A stretch of DNA of 64,000 nt from Pomacea canaliculata (Eukaryota; Mollusca; Gastropoda; Architaenioglossa; Ampullariidae): assembly GCF_003073045.1 (NCBI RefSeq), contig NC_037590.1, forward strand, positions 11,675,042 to 11,739,041, read 5' to 3'. Of the stretch, positions 50,001 to 58,700 are shown piece after piece. The number at the start of each line of letters is the position of its first letter. Within the stretch, counting starts at the first letter, position 1. Below the pieces are notes generated by a model, which had not been told where the DNA came from, did not search any database, and was given only the letters and a program-made list of their open reading frames with translations. A program made the translations under genes and the position numbers.

Positions 50001-53000
50001 AGACCTCTCCAGAGTCGCCCTACGATGGACTCCAGACGGCCGAAGAAAACGAGGCCGCCCAAAGGAAACTTGGAGAAGAACAGTGGAAAGGGAGATGAAG
50101 GGAAAGGGCTGGACATGGGGTCACCTAGAGCGGGTTTCAGCCGATCGACATCGGTGGCGGACTCTGGTTGAGGCCTTATGTGCAACCTGATGCACGAAGA
50201 GGAATAGATAGATAGATAGATCTAGGGTGGATCAGATGGCGAGAAGGGCCGAAGAGATAAGACTCACTCTTTACCACATTTAGAGACTCAACTGACCTTT
50301 ACCAACCTCTAAGTGGCTTCGCGGCATGATAAAACTTCGGTCTATGGTTCATCATAATGAGCAAACAGTCTTTCAAAATTTACTAATTTATTTTACATGA
50401 TTTCTGAAGAAAATCGTAACAGAGTACATGGTTGACCAGAAGCAGTTTACTTTAATGTTCTTAAAAAAAAAAAAAAAAAACCTTGACCACTGCAAAAAGG
50501 CATAATAGAGCACAAATTGCTGGTCATAAGGTCAGTTGGGGAGGTAGTCGGAATAGACATGATGTTTGTATGGTAAAATAAGTCAGTGAAAATTTCTGGA
50601 TCATTATTTGGTAAGTTCTTAATAAAGAGGTTTTACTGTATCAACATCTGCAGGAGAAATTGTAGCAACATCATATGGTCTATAACATACTGCTTCATTG
50701 ATGTTGCCACATAGCATTTAAGTTCTTCACCTTAAGGCTGTCATAATTTTGGAAATGCTACCACCTTTTTTCCTTTCTTTTTTTGTTGCAAGTAATTAAA
50801 GTCAAGTGACTTCCATTTCTACAGCCTTAATTTATTATTCACCTTCAGGTAGAAGAGCTACTTTTTGTCTGCATCTACAATTCATTCCTGCATTATGACT
50901 TGGACAAAAAAAGTTTCTTTTTCAGTGGAGATTTAAGTTCTGGCAGAGTGATTTTTGTTTTTGGGATGGTGGTGGGGAAAGCTATAGGATTTAATATTTA
51001 GTTATTAATATAACCAATTATTTTTTTAGAAGAGATGGAAGAGTAGGGCAAGCTTAAGACTTTAGCAATTAATTTCTCTTGTTCTTTTCTCATCAAAGAA
51101 CTGTTATTATTTTCCTTTTTTGTTTTTTTTTGGGGGGGGGGGGTGGAAACGGGGGTTGGTTGGTAAAAGTTTAACACCATGTCAGCAACCAAAGCTATCT
51201 CATGACAAGTGGAAGTGGGGTTAAAAGGGGAAAGGAGCTTCGTTCCCGTTAAAATTACATTGCTTACCAGTTACTTTCTGCTCGCTGTCATCATAGTTGC
51301 TCGATGTAAGTAGGTGCCCAAAGATCATAGTGGGCACATACATCTTCTCTGTTTTATGCTCCACAACGGGAATGCCCTTTCCATTGTTCCAGATTTTTAT
51401 CTTGTTGTTTTCACTGTAAATACAGCCAAAGACTTTAATATCTTTTTGTTGTCTTTATGGTTAAAAAGCAACTTAGCCATTCTTTGTAAACTCTCTACCA
51501 CCCAAAACCTGATAAATATCTCAAGAACATGCTTTTAAATCAATGTGGTGATTTACTTACGGATCAATGTCAATCTTTATGCTGTTCATCTCTGGATCCC
51601 GTACTTTGTTGTCAGCAGCATTCACTATAAAACACACATGCATAATCTACACATACAAGCATTTAATTGTACACTTGTTTAGTTATGCAGTATGTATTCC
51701 AGGCATTAAAAATAAACTTTTTAACCTGCTTAGTTTCTATCTCTTCTCAATGACTTGCATAGAATGACTTATTTCTACTGATGGATTATTTTAAAAGTTG
51801 TCTTTTCATCCCTTTAAAAGTGAATCTTTCCTTGTCATGCTTTTTATGATTAAGCCAAAAATATATATAAATATATATTACCAATAATTTCATCAAATAT
51901 CTTGTATAATCCAGGAACAAACGAGATGTCTCGCTGCACCATACGAGTACCATCTTCATCCATCACCCACATTGACTACAGAAGAGAAAAAAAAATCTTG
52001 AGTGAGCAAAATGAAAATGTAAGATCTCCTGTTACAACAGTTAATAGTTAAACAAGTAAAGTACAATAAAAATTGCTTAGTCACAATTATTCTATCATTT
52101 ATCTTCTTCTTATTCCTCTTCACCCCCAGTGGAGCATAGGGTCGAACCTACACCACACCATTGCATACGGTTCTGGGCGTCTCTTTCCAGTTGGGTCCAT
52201 GTCATGACAGCTGCCTCCGCCTCACTGTGGACCAACCCCCCTTATGTCAGTCTGGGTCTCCCAACCCTGTGTTGCTCTGTAGGTTCCAGCCAAGAGTTTG
52301 TCTTGTTAAATTGTTGGCCAGCTTTTGTAGGGTGTGACTGATCCAGCCCCACTTCCGCTTCTTGATGTCTTGGCTGGCAGGTTTTTGGTTAGTTCTCTCC
52401 CACAGGTCTGTAAAGGAGATCTTCTCAGGCCATTTGATGTTGAGGATATGGCACAGACATCTGTTGACAAATGTCTCAATCTTGTTGGTGATGATGTTTG
52501 TCACACGCCATATCTTCAATCCACATGACTTTACATTTGCGTTGAAGATTTGGATCTTGGTATGTACTGATAATGTCCTGGAGTTCTAGATACGATGTGG
52601 AATGCAAGTCTGGCTTTATTTATTTGGCTTCTTACATCTTCACCTCCATCCCCATCTTTGCTGACTATGTCAAGGTAGGTGAAACGGTCAGAATCTGTAA
52701 TATATATCCTATGTAGTTGGAGTGGGGATTCTTGATTGTTGGTGACCCAGATTACCTGTCTTCTTAATATTGCCAGGCCAGTCATTTCTGTTCCTTCTGA
52801 GAGCCGAGTGAGCTTTGTCTGTGCATGTTGCTGCTTGTGGGACAACAGGCTAATGTCATCTGCAAAGTCGAGATCCTCAAGTTGCATGGCGAAGCTCCAC
52901 TAATGCCCGTTTTGCTGTTAGAGGTTCTTCTTCTCATGATCCAGTCTATAACAATCAGGAAGATTGTTGGCAAGAGCATACAACCTTGGCTCACTGCGAA

Positions 53001-55214
53001 GGAGTCGGTCAGCTTCCCTCTATGGATCACCTGGCATGTCGAGTCGTCATAAAGCTGCTCAAGCTTTTTTCCCCAGATATCAGTAGATATAGGCAATATA
53101 AAACTAACCTGTTGGTCTTTAAGATAACTGTAATGATTGATACTAGCATAATTTTATATTGCCTGTTGATATATGAAAAACAAACAAACAAACTGCAAAC
53201 CATTCAGGTTGGTCTTTAATTACACTGCTTGTCCATTTCCTACTGTCTCTGCTCAATCCATCAAAGGTTTACTTGCGCTCCCTTCTCCCACTCCTTACAG
53301 CAAAGCAGTACGAATTCTACATAAGCAGATATATATATATACACACAAACTATGCTTCTTAGCTGCCAGTGATAGTACTCACTTGTGTCACGCTCTCCAC
53401 AGAACCAATGTAGGTGTCTGGCCGTAGCAGAATATGTTCTAGCTGGGTTTTCTTTTGATAGATCCGTTCTACTGACAGGCGTTTGTCATCTCCTTTACTG
53501 ACTTTTGCATTAACATCACCAGCACCAATGGTTCCCATGTCATCGTTTTCTATCAAATGCAGATTTGTAGTTTTTTTACCCTTTTTAGCCAATGGTCCAT
53601 CCGGCTTTGAACCTTCTTGCATGTTGTCAAATAAAGTCTGTTAAAACCATGATTAGCACAAGATCAGTGAAGTACAAGATTACAGAAGCATTTAGGCATA
53701 CAAATAATTACCACAAAATTTACATTTATAAAGATGGTAAAAATATACCTGGAGTAAGTAACAGTAAATGTTAACTATAGGTAATATCATCTGTTAGCAC
53801 AACCTAATGTCAAGTTACATCAACTTCAAAGTGTTCAAGCAGTATTTTTCTCCGAAACAAGTGGAAGATGAAAGTATGTGGGTTGGTATTAATGTTGAAC
53901 CTGTTCACAAGCCAATAAAACTAATCAGATCAGTTACAGTTTCTTCATCCATGCACTGTGGGACCAAATGCCTGACACTTTTTGTCCCTTTTAAAGCCAT
54001 GAAACAAGCTGGTGAAATCCACATGAGAAACGTTAGGCGTTTGGCAGGTGGTGTTTTAGCCTTTTTGTTTTATAAGTTTTAAGGCTGCTAGTTGCACTCT
54101 TACATAAGTAGCAACCCAGGAATTTAAATGATTATACAAATTAATCAACACGAACAACTTCTAAAGTACATATACAGTATTCCCCTTCTATTAGAAAAAG
54201 ACAGGATTTTCAGACCCACAGATAAATTATTGGGGGTTTTATACTCCTGTAGGAAAAGTGCATATCAATGTACATGTGTTACTATTAAATTATCAAAATC
54301 CCTGATATCCAGAAACAAGCTTTAATTATTAGTATCATATTTTTATGCAGACAGTAATCCCTCATTTATTGCAGGAGATGCGTTCCAGAACCAACCTCGA
54401 CAACCGAAAATAGAAATGGTATATTTATTTATACACTATAATAAGGCATTACAAATCCTCCCCCATACTTTTACGCTACATAAACCTTTCCCATTTCTTT
54501 AATAACCATTCCCACACTGTTGCTTACAATTGTGAGTAGGCGCATAGCGTCTCAAGCAAGCGATGCTAGTTCTCGTTTCAGAGTAAATACATGCACTATT
54601 TACTGTAATTCATATTAATTTTATTATTTATAATATTTCTTTATTGTTAGAATTAATATTAGTAATACACGTTGGGCTTTTTTCATCTAAAATTCATAAA
54701 ATATATGTCACTGATCAAATTTCGCAGAAAATCCGCGAAAAAGCGAAGATCCGCGAGTCATTTTTCCCATTAATTTCTTTAAAAAATCTGCGAAATACAG
54801 CTTTCATCTAAAAAGATAAAATTATTTCAAGTTTACATGAACATACTTTTATGTTGAAGAAATTAATGTCATAATCTCGAGATGACCCTAAAATATTACA
54901 AGTCCCTGGTATTGGCAATTTACCTTGAAAGGTTTGTTTAACGCCATTATGCCACCAAAATCCTTCACTCTCCGATTCCAAACGCGAGCGACAAATTAAC
55001 AGTTTAAAGTTTCCACTCGCAAACACATTCGTTTCCAGTCCTTTCAAATTCACCCAATCAAATACAAACGTTTGTATCACGTGACACAGATTTCGGTCAT
55101 GACCCCCCTCCGTCGCTTTTCTGTTCGATAAAAAAAAAAACTAATAATAAAACAAAAAAATGAGATAAGAAACCATACCACCCATTTAAGACCACTCGCG
55201 TCCGCCTTTGCCAT
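24393..55214 (-). CDS. TOP2: DNA topoisomerase II, whole gene (31 exons, 1693 aa)
   Basis: This is a complete type IIA topoisomerase gene. The 31 exons listed in the five block entries below join in frame to 5082 nt ending in TAA. The order is GHKL ATPase and transducer, TOPRIM, winged-helix cleavage domain with catalytic tyrosine, tower and C-gate, then a long charged C-terminal domain. The enzyme passes one DNA duplex through another using ATP and is essential for chromosome segregation. The start [12 protein letters not shown] joining TLFDN matches the vertebrate WVTLFDN context, which supports the chosen ATG. The protein is a little longer than human TOP2A or TOP2B (about 1.5-1.6 thousand residues), mainly in the C-terminal domain. 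Introns hold mobile elements of several superfamilies. Invertebrates usually have one TOP2, so no A/B label is given. Confidence 0.96.
24699..24753. repeat. Perfect 25-bp inverted repeat with 5-nt loop
   Basis: Arms 24699-24723 and 24729-24753 are exact reverse complements separated by CATGC. The arms begin ATGCAAACCACAAAATTGC. The element lies in TOP2 intron 30, about 150 bases from exon 31 in genomic distance and upstream of it in the transcript. As RNA it would form a stable hairpin. It could be a tiny foldback transposon remnant or a structured intronic RNA. Confidence 0.9.
25072..25146. repeat. Short tandem repeat, about 31-bp unit, in TOP2 intron 30
   Basis: Two adjacent units begin CTACCGAAGGGTAGTGCTGAA and CTACCAAAGGGTAGTGCTGAA, 31 bases apart. 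A third partial unit, GAAGGGTAGTGCA, follows. The surrounding 24.85-25.40 kb of intron may be an unrecognised transposon remnant. Confidence 0.7.
26233..26815 (-). mobile_element. Pogo/Tigger-family DNA transposon fossil (TOP2 intron 29)
   Basis: The minus strand encodes, in two frames, the N-terminal part of a Tigger-like transposase: a CENP-B-type helix-turn-helix segment ([20 protein letters not shown]) and the second HTH_CENPB block ([19 protein letters not shown], then [11 protein letters not shown]). The low-coordinate edge has a terminal sequence typical of the superfamily (TGGAACCTTGGATTACAAG, later TTTTCCCATAAGAAATAATTG). The DDE catalytic part and the opposite terminus are missing. 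It is inactive. Confidence 0.72.
27124..27245 (-). mobile_element. RTE-type LINE 3' tail fragment (TOP2 intron 29)
   Basis: This 120-bp block is clearly similar to 52102-52222, the 3' end of a larger decayed element. Shared landmarks are CCCGTGGAGCATAGG versus CCAGTGGAGCATAGG, CTACACCA-GCCAT, and GGACCATGTCATG versus GGTCCATGTCATG. It is extremely 5' truncated. Read on the minus strand it has the TATGCTCC hairpin and AGGAA-type tail shared by this lineage. Confidence 0.7.
29166..29260 (+). repeat. Possible tRNA-derived SINE head (TOP2 intron 27)
   Basis: GGTGGTTCAGTGGCTAAAGCACC is an A-box-like tRNA head. The B-box region is not convincing and no duplication was found. Confidence 0.3.
30839..30935 (-). 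repeat. Coding GA/GP/RG repeat in TOP2 exon 25
   Basis: The minus strand carries a run of glycine-alanine and glycine-proline dipeptide codons (GGN GCN and GGN CCN hexamers) followed by arginine-glycine and arginine-alanine pairs, about 30 residues. The run is in frame and uninterrupted. It resembles a short coding minisatellite inside the otherwise acidic/basic C-terminal domain. Confidence 0.85.
31876..31960. mobile_element. Possible hAT terminal fragment (TOP2 intron 23)
   Basis: The segment begins CAGGGGTGGTCTAAG, like the end of the hAT-type element at 58425-58876 (whose right end reads CAGGGGTGGGGAAT on the minus strand). It continues TTTTGTGGGCCAG, as in many hAT non-autonomous ends. 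Only one end is recognisable. Confidence 0.4.
32466..33630. repeat. Dispersed repeat, copy 2 (TOP2 intron 22)
   Basis: This is the second copy of the family at 1226-1900, in the same orientation. The flanking parts (32466-32670 and about 33165-33630) align by eye to copy 1. About 0.48 kb between them is absent from copy 1, so either this copy carries an insertion or copy 1 a deletion. No coding potential is visible. Confidence 0.7.
33800..35702 (-). CDS. TOP2: TOP2 exons 20-22: coiled-coil arm and C-gate
   Basis: Exons: 35507-35702, 34824-34921, 33800-33949 (residues 1041-1188). They encode [56 protein letters not shown], and the C-gate helix [20 protein letters not shown]. The acidic linker [16 protein letters not shown] precedes that helix, as in other animal TOP2 proteins. 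Exon 22 ends with a weak donor (CCAAG, then GTTCTTTC). Confidence 0.94.
36191..36895 (+). mobile_element. 5'-truncated RTE-type LINE copy with flanking duplication (TOP2 intron 19)
   Basis: The plus strand encodes, with stops, [29 protein letters not shown] (degraded FADD box), [27 protein letters not shown] and CLRHILAIR. All align by eye to the intact element at 46986-50220. Flanks 36175-36190 (ctaggtttttcaaggc) and 36896-36911 (ctaggtttttcaaagc) form a 16-bp target-site duplication with one mismatch. The 3' end is TATGCTCC, a hairpin, then GTAACAAGGACTAA. An internal deletion removes part of the region after PEKIS. Confidence 0.85.
36926..37234 (+). mobile_element. tRNA-derived SINE with perfect 12-bp target-site duplication (TOP2 intron 19)
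   Basis: This 309-bp element begins GGGCGGCCCGGTGGCGCAAC, containing a tRNA-type A box (GGTGGCGCAACGGTTAGCGC), and has a degenerate B box (TGAGTTCATTTC). It ends in an AATAA-type simple repeat. Exact copies of aatctagtcact flank it (36914-36925 and 37235-37246). Its tail carries GGCCTATG, a GCACC/GGTGC hairpin and GAAGGG, resembling the RTE-type LINE 3' end. Pol III transcription with LINE-supplied retroposition is inferred. The good duplication suggests a fairly recent insertion. Confidence 0.9.
37352..40339 (-). CDS. TOP2: TOP2 exons 15-19: DNA-cleavage (winged-helix) and tower domains
   Basis: Exons: 40100-40339, 38592-38740, 38106-38337, 37613-37812, 37352-37487 (residues 722-1040). They encode [32 protein letters not shown], then [19 protein letters not shown] with the catalytic tyrosine at about residue 845, and [19 protein letters not shown]. 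The tower-region segment [17 protein letters not shown] follows. Exon 15 is taken to end after GGT GAA with a GTGAGA donor, because this restores the frame into [14 protein letters not shown]; an alternative GT five bases upstream would not. Confidence 0.95.
40826..41570 (+). mobile_element. Probable piggyBac-type transposon fossil (TOP2 intron 14)
   Basis: The left end reads TTAACCCTTTGGCTGCC, the TTAA target plus a terminus like that of many piggyBac-like elements. Further in, broken frames encode a serine/acidic stretch ([13 protein letters not shown]) of the kind found at piggyBac transposase N-termini. The catalytic region and a right terminus are not recognisable. The assignment is tentative. 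Confidence 0.4.
41621..44022 (-). CDS. TOP2: TOP2 exons 10-14: TOPRIM domain
   Basis: Exons: 43885-44022, 43253-43549, 42677-42913, 42400-42505, 41621-41823 (residues 395-721). The metal-binding TOPRIM acidic residues are all present: the glutamate of [12 protein letters not shown] (about residue 500) and the [13 protein letters not shown] triad (about residues 580-584). [12 protein letters not shown] and [18 protein letters not shown] are also intact. Exon 13 ends with a non-consensus donor (AAAG, then GTCTTTC), although the frame and protein conservation leave no other GT at that position. Confidence 0.95.
44383..55214 (-). CDS. TOP2: TOP2 exons 1-9: ATPase and transducer domains
   Basis: Exons in transcript order: 55179-55214, 53383-53637, 51882-51975, 51561-51624, 51268-51413, 45910-46007, 45451-45663, 45070-45243, 44383-44484 (residues 1-394). 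Visible motifs are [18 protein letters not shown]; the GHKL asparagine segment [19 protein letters not shown]; the ATP-lid glycine motif [11 protein letters not shown] (residues about 199-209); and the switch-lysine region [17 protein letters not shown]. All donors and acceptors are canonical. Intron 5 (46008-51267) is by far the longest of this block because it carries a complete RTE-type retrotransposon. Confidence 0.94.
46986..50220 (+). mobile_element. Full-length RTE-type non-LTR retrotransposon with perfect 13-bp target-site duplication
   Basis: This 3235-bp insert sits antisense in TOP2 intron 5. Identical flanks tctagggtggatc lie at 46973-46985 and 50221-50233. The element has a roughly 230-bp leader, one long ORF with an AP-type endonuclease and a reverse transcriptase, a 3' hairpin (GTGCA/TGCAC at 50180-50195) that contains the stop codon, and a short ATAG/GATA repeat tail instead of poly(A). 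Single-ORF structure, EN-RT order and simple-repeat tail fit the RTE clade; BovB, the source of CFDP2, is a relative. The exact duplication and near-intact ORF indicate a young insertion. Confidence 0.93.
47302..50190 (+). pseudogene. Endonuclease-reverse transcriptase ORF of the RTE-type element, one-base frameshift near its start
   Basis: The open frame covers 962 codons. Endonuclease landmarks are [44 protein letters not shown] and [11 protein letters not shown] (residues about 25-245). Reverse-transcriptase landmarks are [67 protein letters not shown] and the catalytic FADD at about residues 708-711. The frame opens with GTG, not ATG. The expected start (MTDDSQTRK from 47219) leads in another frame to LRVGCWNVR, and the open frame resumes at TLYQTGRM, so one base is missing near 47315-47317. 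The copy is probably unable to make full-length protein unless this is a sequencing error. Confidence 0.9.
52102..53096 (-). mobile_element. Decayed RTE-type LINE fragment (TOP2 intron 2)
   Basis: The minus strand reads, with frameshifts, [86 protein letters not shown] and [15 protein letters not shown]. It resembles the fragment in intron 19 (both have PEKIS) more than the intact element. The 3' end is TATGCTCCACTGGGGG, then GAAGAGGAATAAGAAGAAG. No clear target-site duplication was found. Confidence 0.85.
54352..54790. mobile_element. Probable pogo/Tigger-like MITE remnant (TOP2 intron 1)
   Basis: The segment starts CAGTAATCCCTCATTTATTG and continues GCGTTCCAGAACC, a widespread terminal pattern of Tigger-like non-autonomous elements. 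Its other half has TCCGCGAAAAAGCG and TCCGCGAGTC. The matching right terminus is not evident, so limits are approximate. Confidence 0.45.
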
Positions 55215-55700
55215 CTTCGTGTGGGTGATTTTCGCTATACGTCTGCAGAGACAATGATTAAACAAATCGGAATTAAACGAAAGAAAGTATCCAACATCAC
55301 AGTCCAGCTAACCGAATCCTAGCATTCATTCTTGCCGACCGGCTGAGAAAAACGGTTTTCGAAATAAATAAAACAGAAAATTGTCTGTATACCTCAGAAG
55401 GAATATTTTGATGTTTTTAACGAATGAAGACAGTTTTCTTCTGAGCGCTTGGTATGATCCCTGCAAATAAAACCTTTGATCACTGATCTCAATAGCATTT
55501 TGTAGACCTCAATTCAATGCGCGGCGCCATCGTTTTTCCTTCGTATTGAAGAACAATGATGATTGGCTAAATTTTGGGAGACTGTCCTATCAAATTGGTT
55601 GTTACGATTCTCCTAGCCTTTCTTCATTTCTGGACTTGAGAGTCTCGAGGCATTAGATTTAATTGTAGAAATGGTAGTGTGCATATAAACTCAGCGCAGG
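55215..55700. promoter_or_regulatory. Bidirectional TOP2/UBE2G2 promoter region
   Basis: The 486 bp between the TOP2 start codon (minus strand) and the UBE2G2 start codon (plus strand) must hold both promoters. Two CCAAT boxes lie on the TOP2 strand (ATTGG on the plus strand at 55562-55566 and 55594-55598), 32 bases apart. Clustered CCAAT boxes bound by NF-Y are characteristic of vertebrate TOP2A promoters. No TATA box is placed convincingly. The region is locally GC-richer near 55510-55540 (GCGCGGCGCC). Confidence 0.65.
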
Positions 55701-58700
55701 ATGGCAGGATCTGCCTTAAAACGATTAATGGCAGAATACAAACGTAAGGAATACCAGTTTTTTAACCGTTCATTTAGCTTGTCAAGAATAGTCAAGGCTT
55801 AAAATGATAAAGCTGCTCGATCGTTTCTTCAAAACCAAGAACCAACATAAACCGAACCCCCACCTCCCCTCTTAGACGTTGAAGCCCACATTTAATTGCA
55901 GACGAGATTAATAATTAATAGTAAACGAGGGAAAGCCTTTCTTAGGGCATATTTCTGATTTTTTTTTTTTTTTTTAGAGAATGAGCTGTTATGCAATTTC
56001 TACAATTTTGAGTAACTCCATTTTTGTTTTACACCAATCTTCCTTTTAAAAATATTCTTGCTAATGCTGCAGTGGATAGCAATGACGTAAAAAAAAAAAA
56101 TGATTATCGATTAAGTATTGGTAGGTATTGATATCGTCGTGTATATCAAAGTGCGCAAACACCGTTTAATACCCCACTCCTTATCATTCTCCTTTAACTG
56201 TGCATGTGTGGGGAGAACGGGTTGGATGTGCGTGCTTAAATTCTCCTGTTGATACCTAAGAACTTGTATGAAGATGTATGTCAGAATCTAGTCCTCAGTA
56301 GATCCATTTTTGAAAGGGAAAATGGAACAAAATTACATAAATTTTGCAATATACAAATTATAAATGATAATTATAAATCAAAATAATTTTTGCTTGGGAG
56401 GTGGATCCATCTCATTAATTATTGTCACTGCTTGATATGGACTGTATTTTATTCACTTGATCTTGACCTACTTCTCCAACATCTTGTTACCTTTGGTCTC
56501 TCTGGTACTGTTTTGAATGGGTTCCGGTTCTACCTGATTGATCGCACCTTGTTTGAGGCAGTTGTAGGCATTGGCTGCTTCTTCGAAGTACTGCGATCAA
56601 GGCTCTGTTCTTGGGCTTTGCTTATTCCCCGTGTACATCTAAAAACAGTCCCTTAATTACCACTTGTGCCTTCTACCTTCTACATTTAAACTGAAATGTA
56701 TGCCATCTTCTGCTTTTTGTAAAAAATTTCTCTGCAGTGAACCACTTTCTTTCCCAGACTGTCAGGAATCTTCTTGTCATTGATACAGCATTATCTCTTG
56801 AATCTCAAATCAGTGCAATCTGTAAGCCCATCTTTTATGAGGTTGACAATGACAGTGCTTTATCCTTCTGGGAAAAAAAATTCAAAACCACCAGAACTCA
56901 GTTACAGTGTCAATCACACCTCAACTCCATGTTGTCTATGCCTTCACACACATACAAATTCTATACTCCCTAACGTAGCACAACTTTTGCAGCCCTATGC
57001 TTCTCAAAGGATCATCATCTAAAGCACTCAGGATGAATAAATCTGCAGTTGAAAGTTTTCCAGTGCTTCATCATGCTTAACTAATTGAAGGGATGGAAAT
57101 TGGCTATCTAGTGCATATTGAAAATCACTTGGACTAGATTTTTCGTGTCCTCTTTATTTTGCACTTGTAACCAATAATCAATTTTTTTTGCACATTTTGG
57201 AGAAAATCCACAGATCCATTGTAAAATATAACTTAATTGTTAACAGATTTTACTTTTTGTAAATAGACTGATTCTTTTTTTCAGAATTGACACTCAATCC
57301 ACCAGAAGGAATAATTGCAGGTCCAATAAGTGAAGACAACTTTTTTGAATGGGAGGCATATATAATGTAAGATTTTATCTTTAAGGTAAATATAATAATT
57401 GAATGATAACAAAATAAGATCAATAAAATATTTTAATCACTATTTGTTTTATAGCTGTAGCTGTAAATAATGCAATTTTTTTAAGGCCGTGCTTTTTTCC
57501 CTTGTTGCTAATACAATAGATAGCAGCAAATAACAAAAATAACCCTAAATAAAATGGATTCCAAAGTTTGCAATCAACAATTTTTTCTTCAACTCCAAAA
57601 CTGAAGGGGTCCAAAAGACACAGTGTTTGATGGAGGAGTTTTTCCAGCAAGGCTTACATTTCCTCCAGACTATCCACTTAGTCCACCTAAAATGAGATTC
57701 ACATGTGAGCTCTTTCATCCAAATAGTAAGTATATTTCTTCATTTTGAAGCAACAGACATAAGACTAATAACACCAATATCATATGCATGCACACACACA
57801 CACAGGGTTCAAATGCCTTGAATAGACCCTGGAAATGCCTTCATTTTTCTTGTTTTCAAAGATTAAAGGTGGCCTGTTTAAGGGCACTTCTGAAATGTTT
57901 TTTTCAAAGGAATATTATAAATTATTTGGGTGTTTATGCTTCTTGTGACATAGACACGCATCTTGTGCTGTAAGCTTATATATAAAGACCGTGGTATTTT
58001 AAGGAATTTACTGTTTTGTAAAGGATGTGATAATTGTCATGCGAGACAGGGATATTTTATTCATCAAAAGGAAGGTATAAAAGCATATAAAATTATTATT
58101 ATTTCACCAACATCTATGATGTAATGAAGATGGCAGCATGAATGCTGTTGCAGTACTGGAGGTGGGGGTAGGGGAATACATTAAATACTTTTACTGATTT
58201 TGATTGTCCTTTTAATTTCACATGGCTAATAAAATGTTTGTTTTCCAGTATATCCAGATGGACGAGTTTGTATTTCTATTCTTCACACACCTGGTGATGA
58301 TCCCATGGGTTATGAAACCAGTGCTGAAAGGTGGAGTCCTGTGCAGAGTGTGGAGAAGATTTTGCTGTCTGTTGTTAGCATGCTTGCAGGTTAGTCTTGA
58401 GCATCACCTGCTGTTGGTTTAGACCAGGGATAGGGAGCGATTTTTCAGCCAAGGGTTATTTGGATGTTTGTAACATCATTTGAAGGCTATACAAAATTAT
58501 CAACTTAAAAAATTAGCAAACTATATTAGTCAGGCTATATGTTCATCACAGTATGTTAACACTTGCAACGTGTACACTCTCAGCCGGCCTGGTACTGACT
58601 TTCCTCCAAGTCACCACAATACAGGTTGTCGGCAGATGAAAAGAAGCATGTTTCTGTCCCTTTATGTACTCATATTTGTCCCTCTCTTTCCCATGATGGA

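Noticed and set aside
47302..50190. Host craniofacial development protein 2-like gene
   Set aside because: The endonuclease plus reverse transcriptase domains, target-site duplication and simple-repeat tail show it is a retrotransposon ORF, not a host gene.
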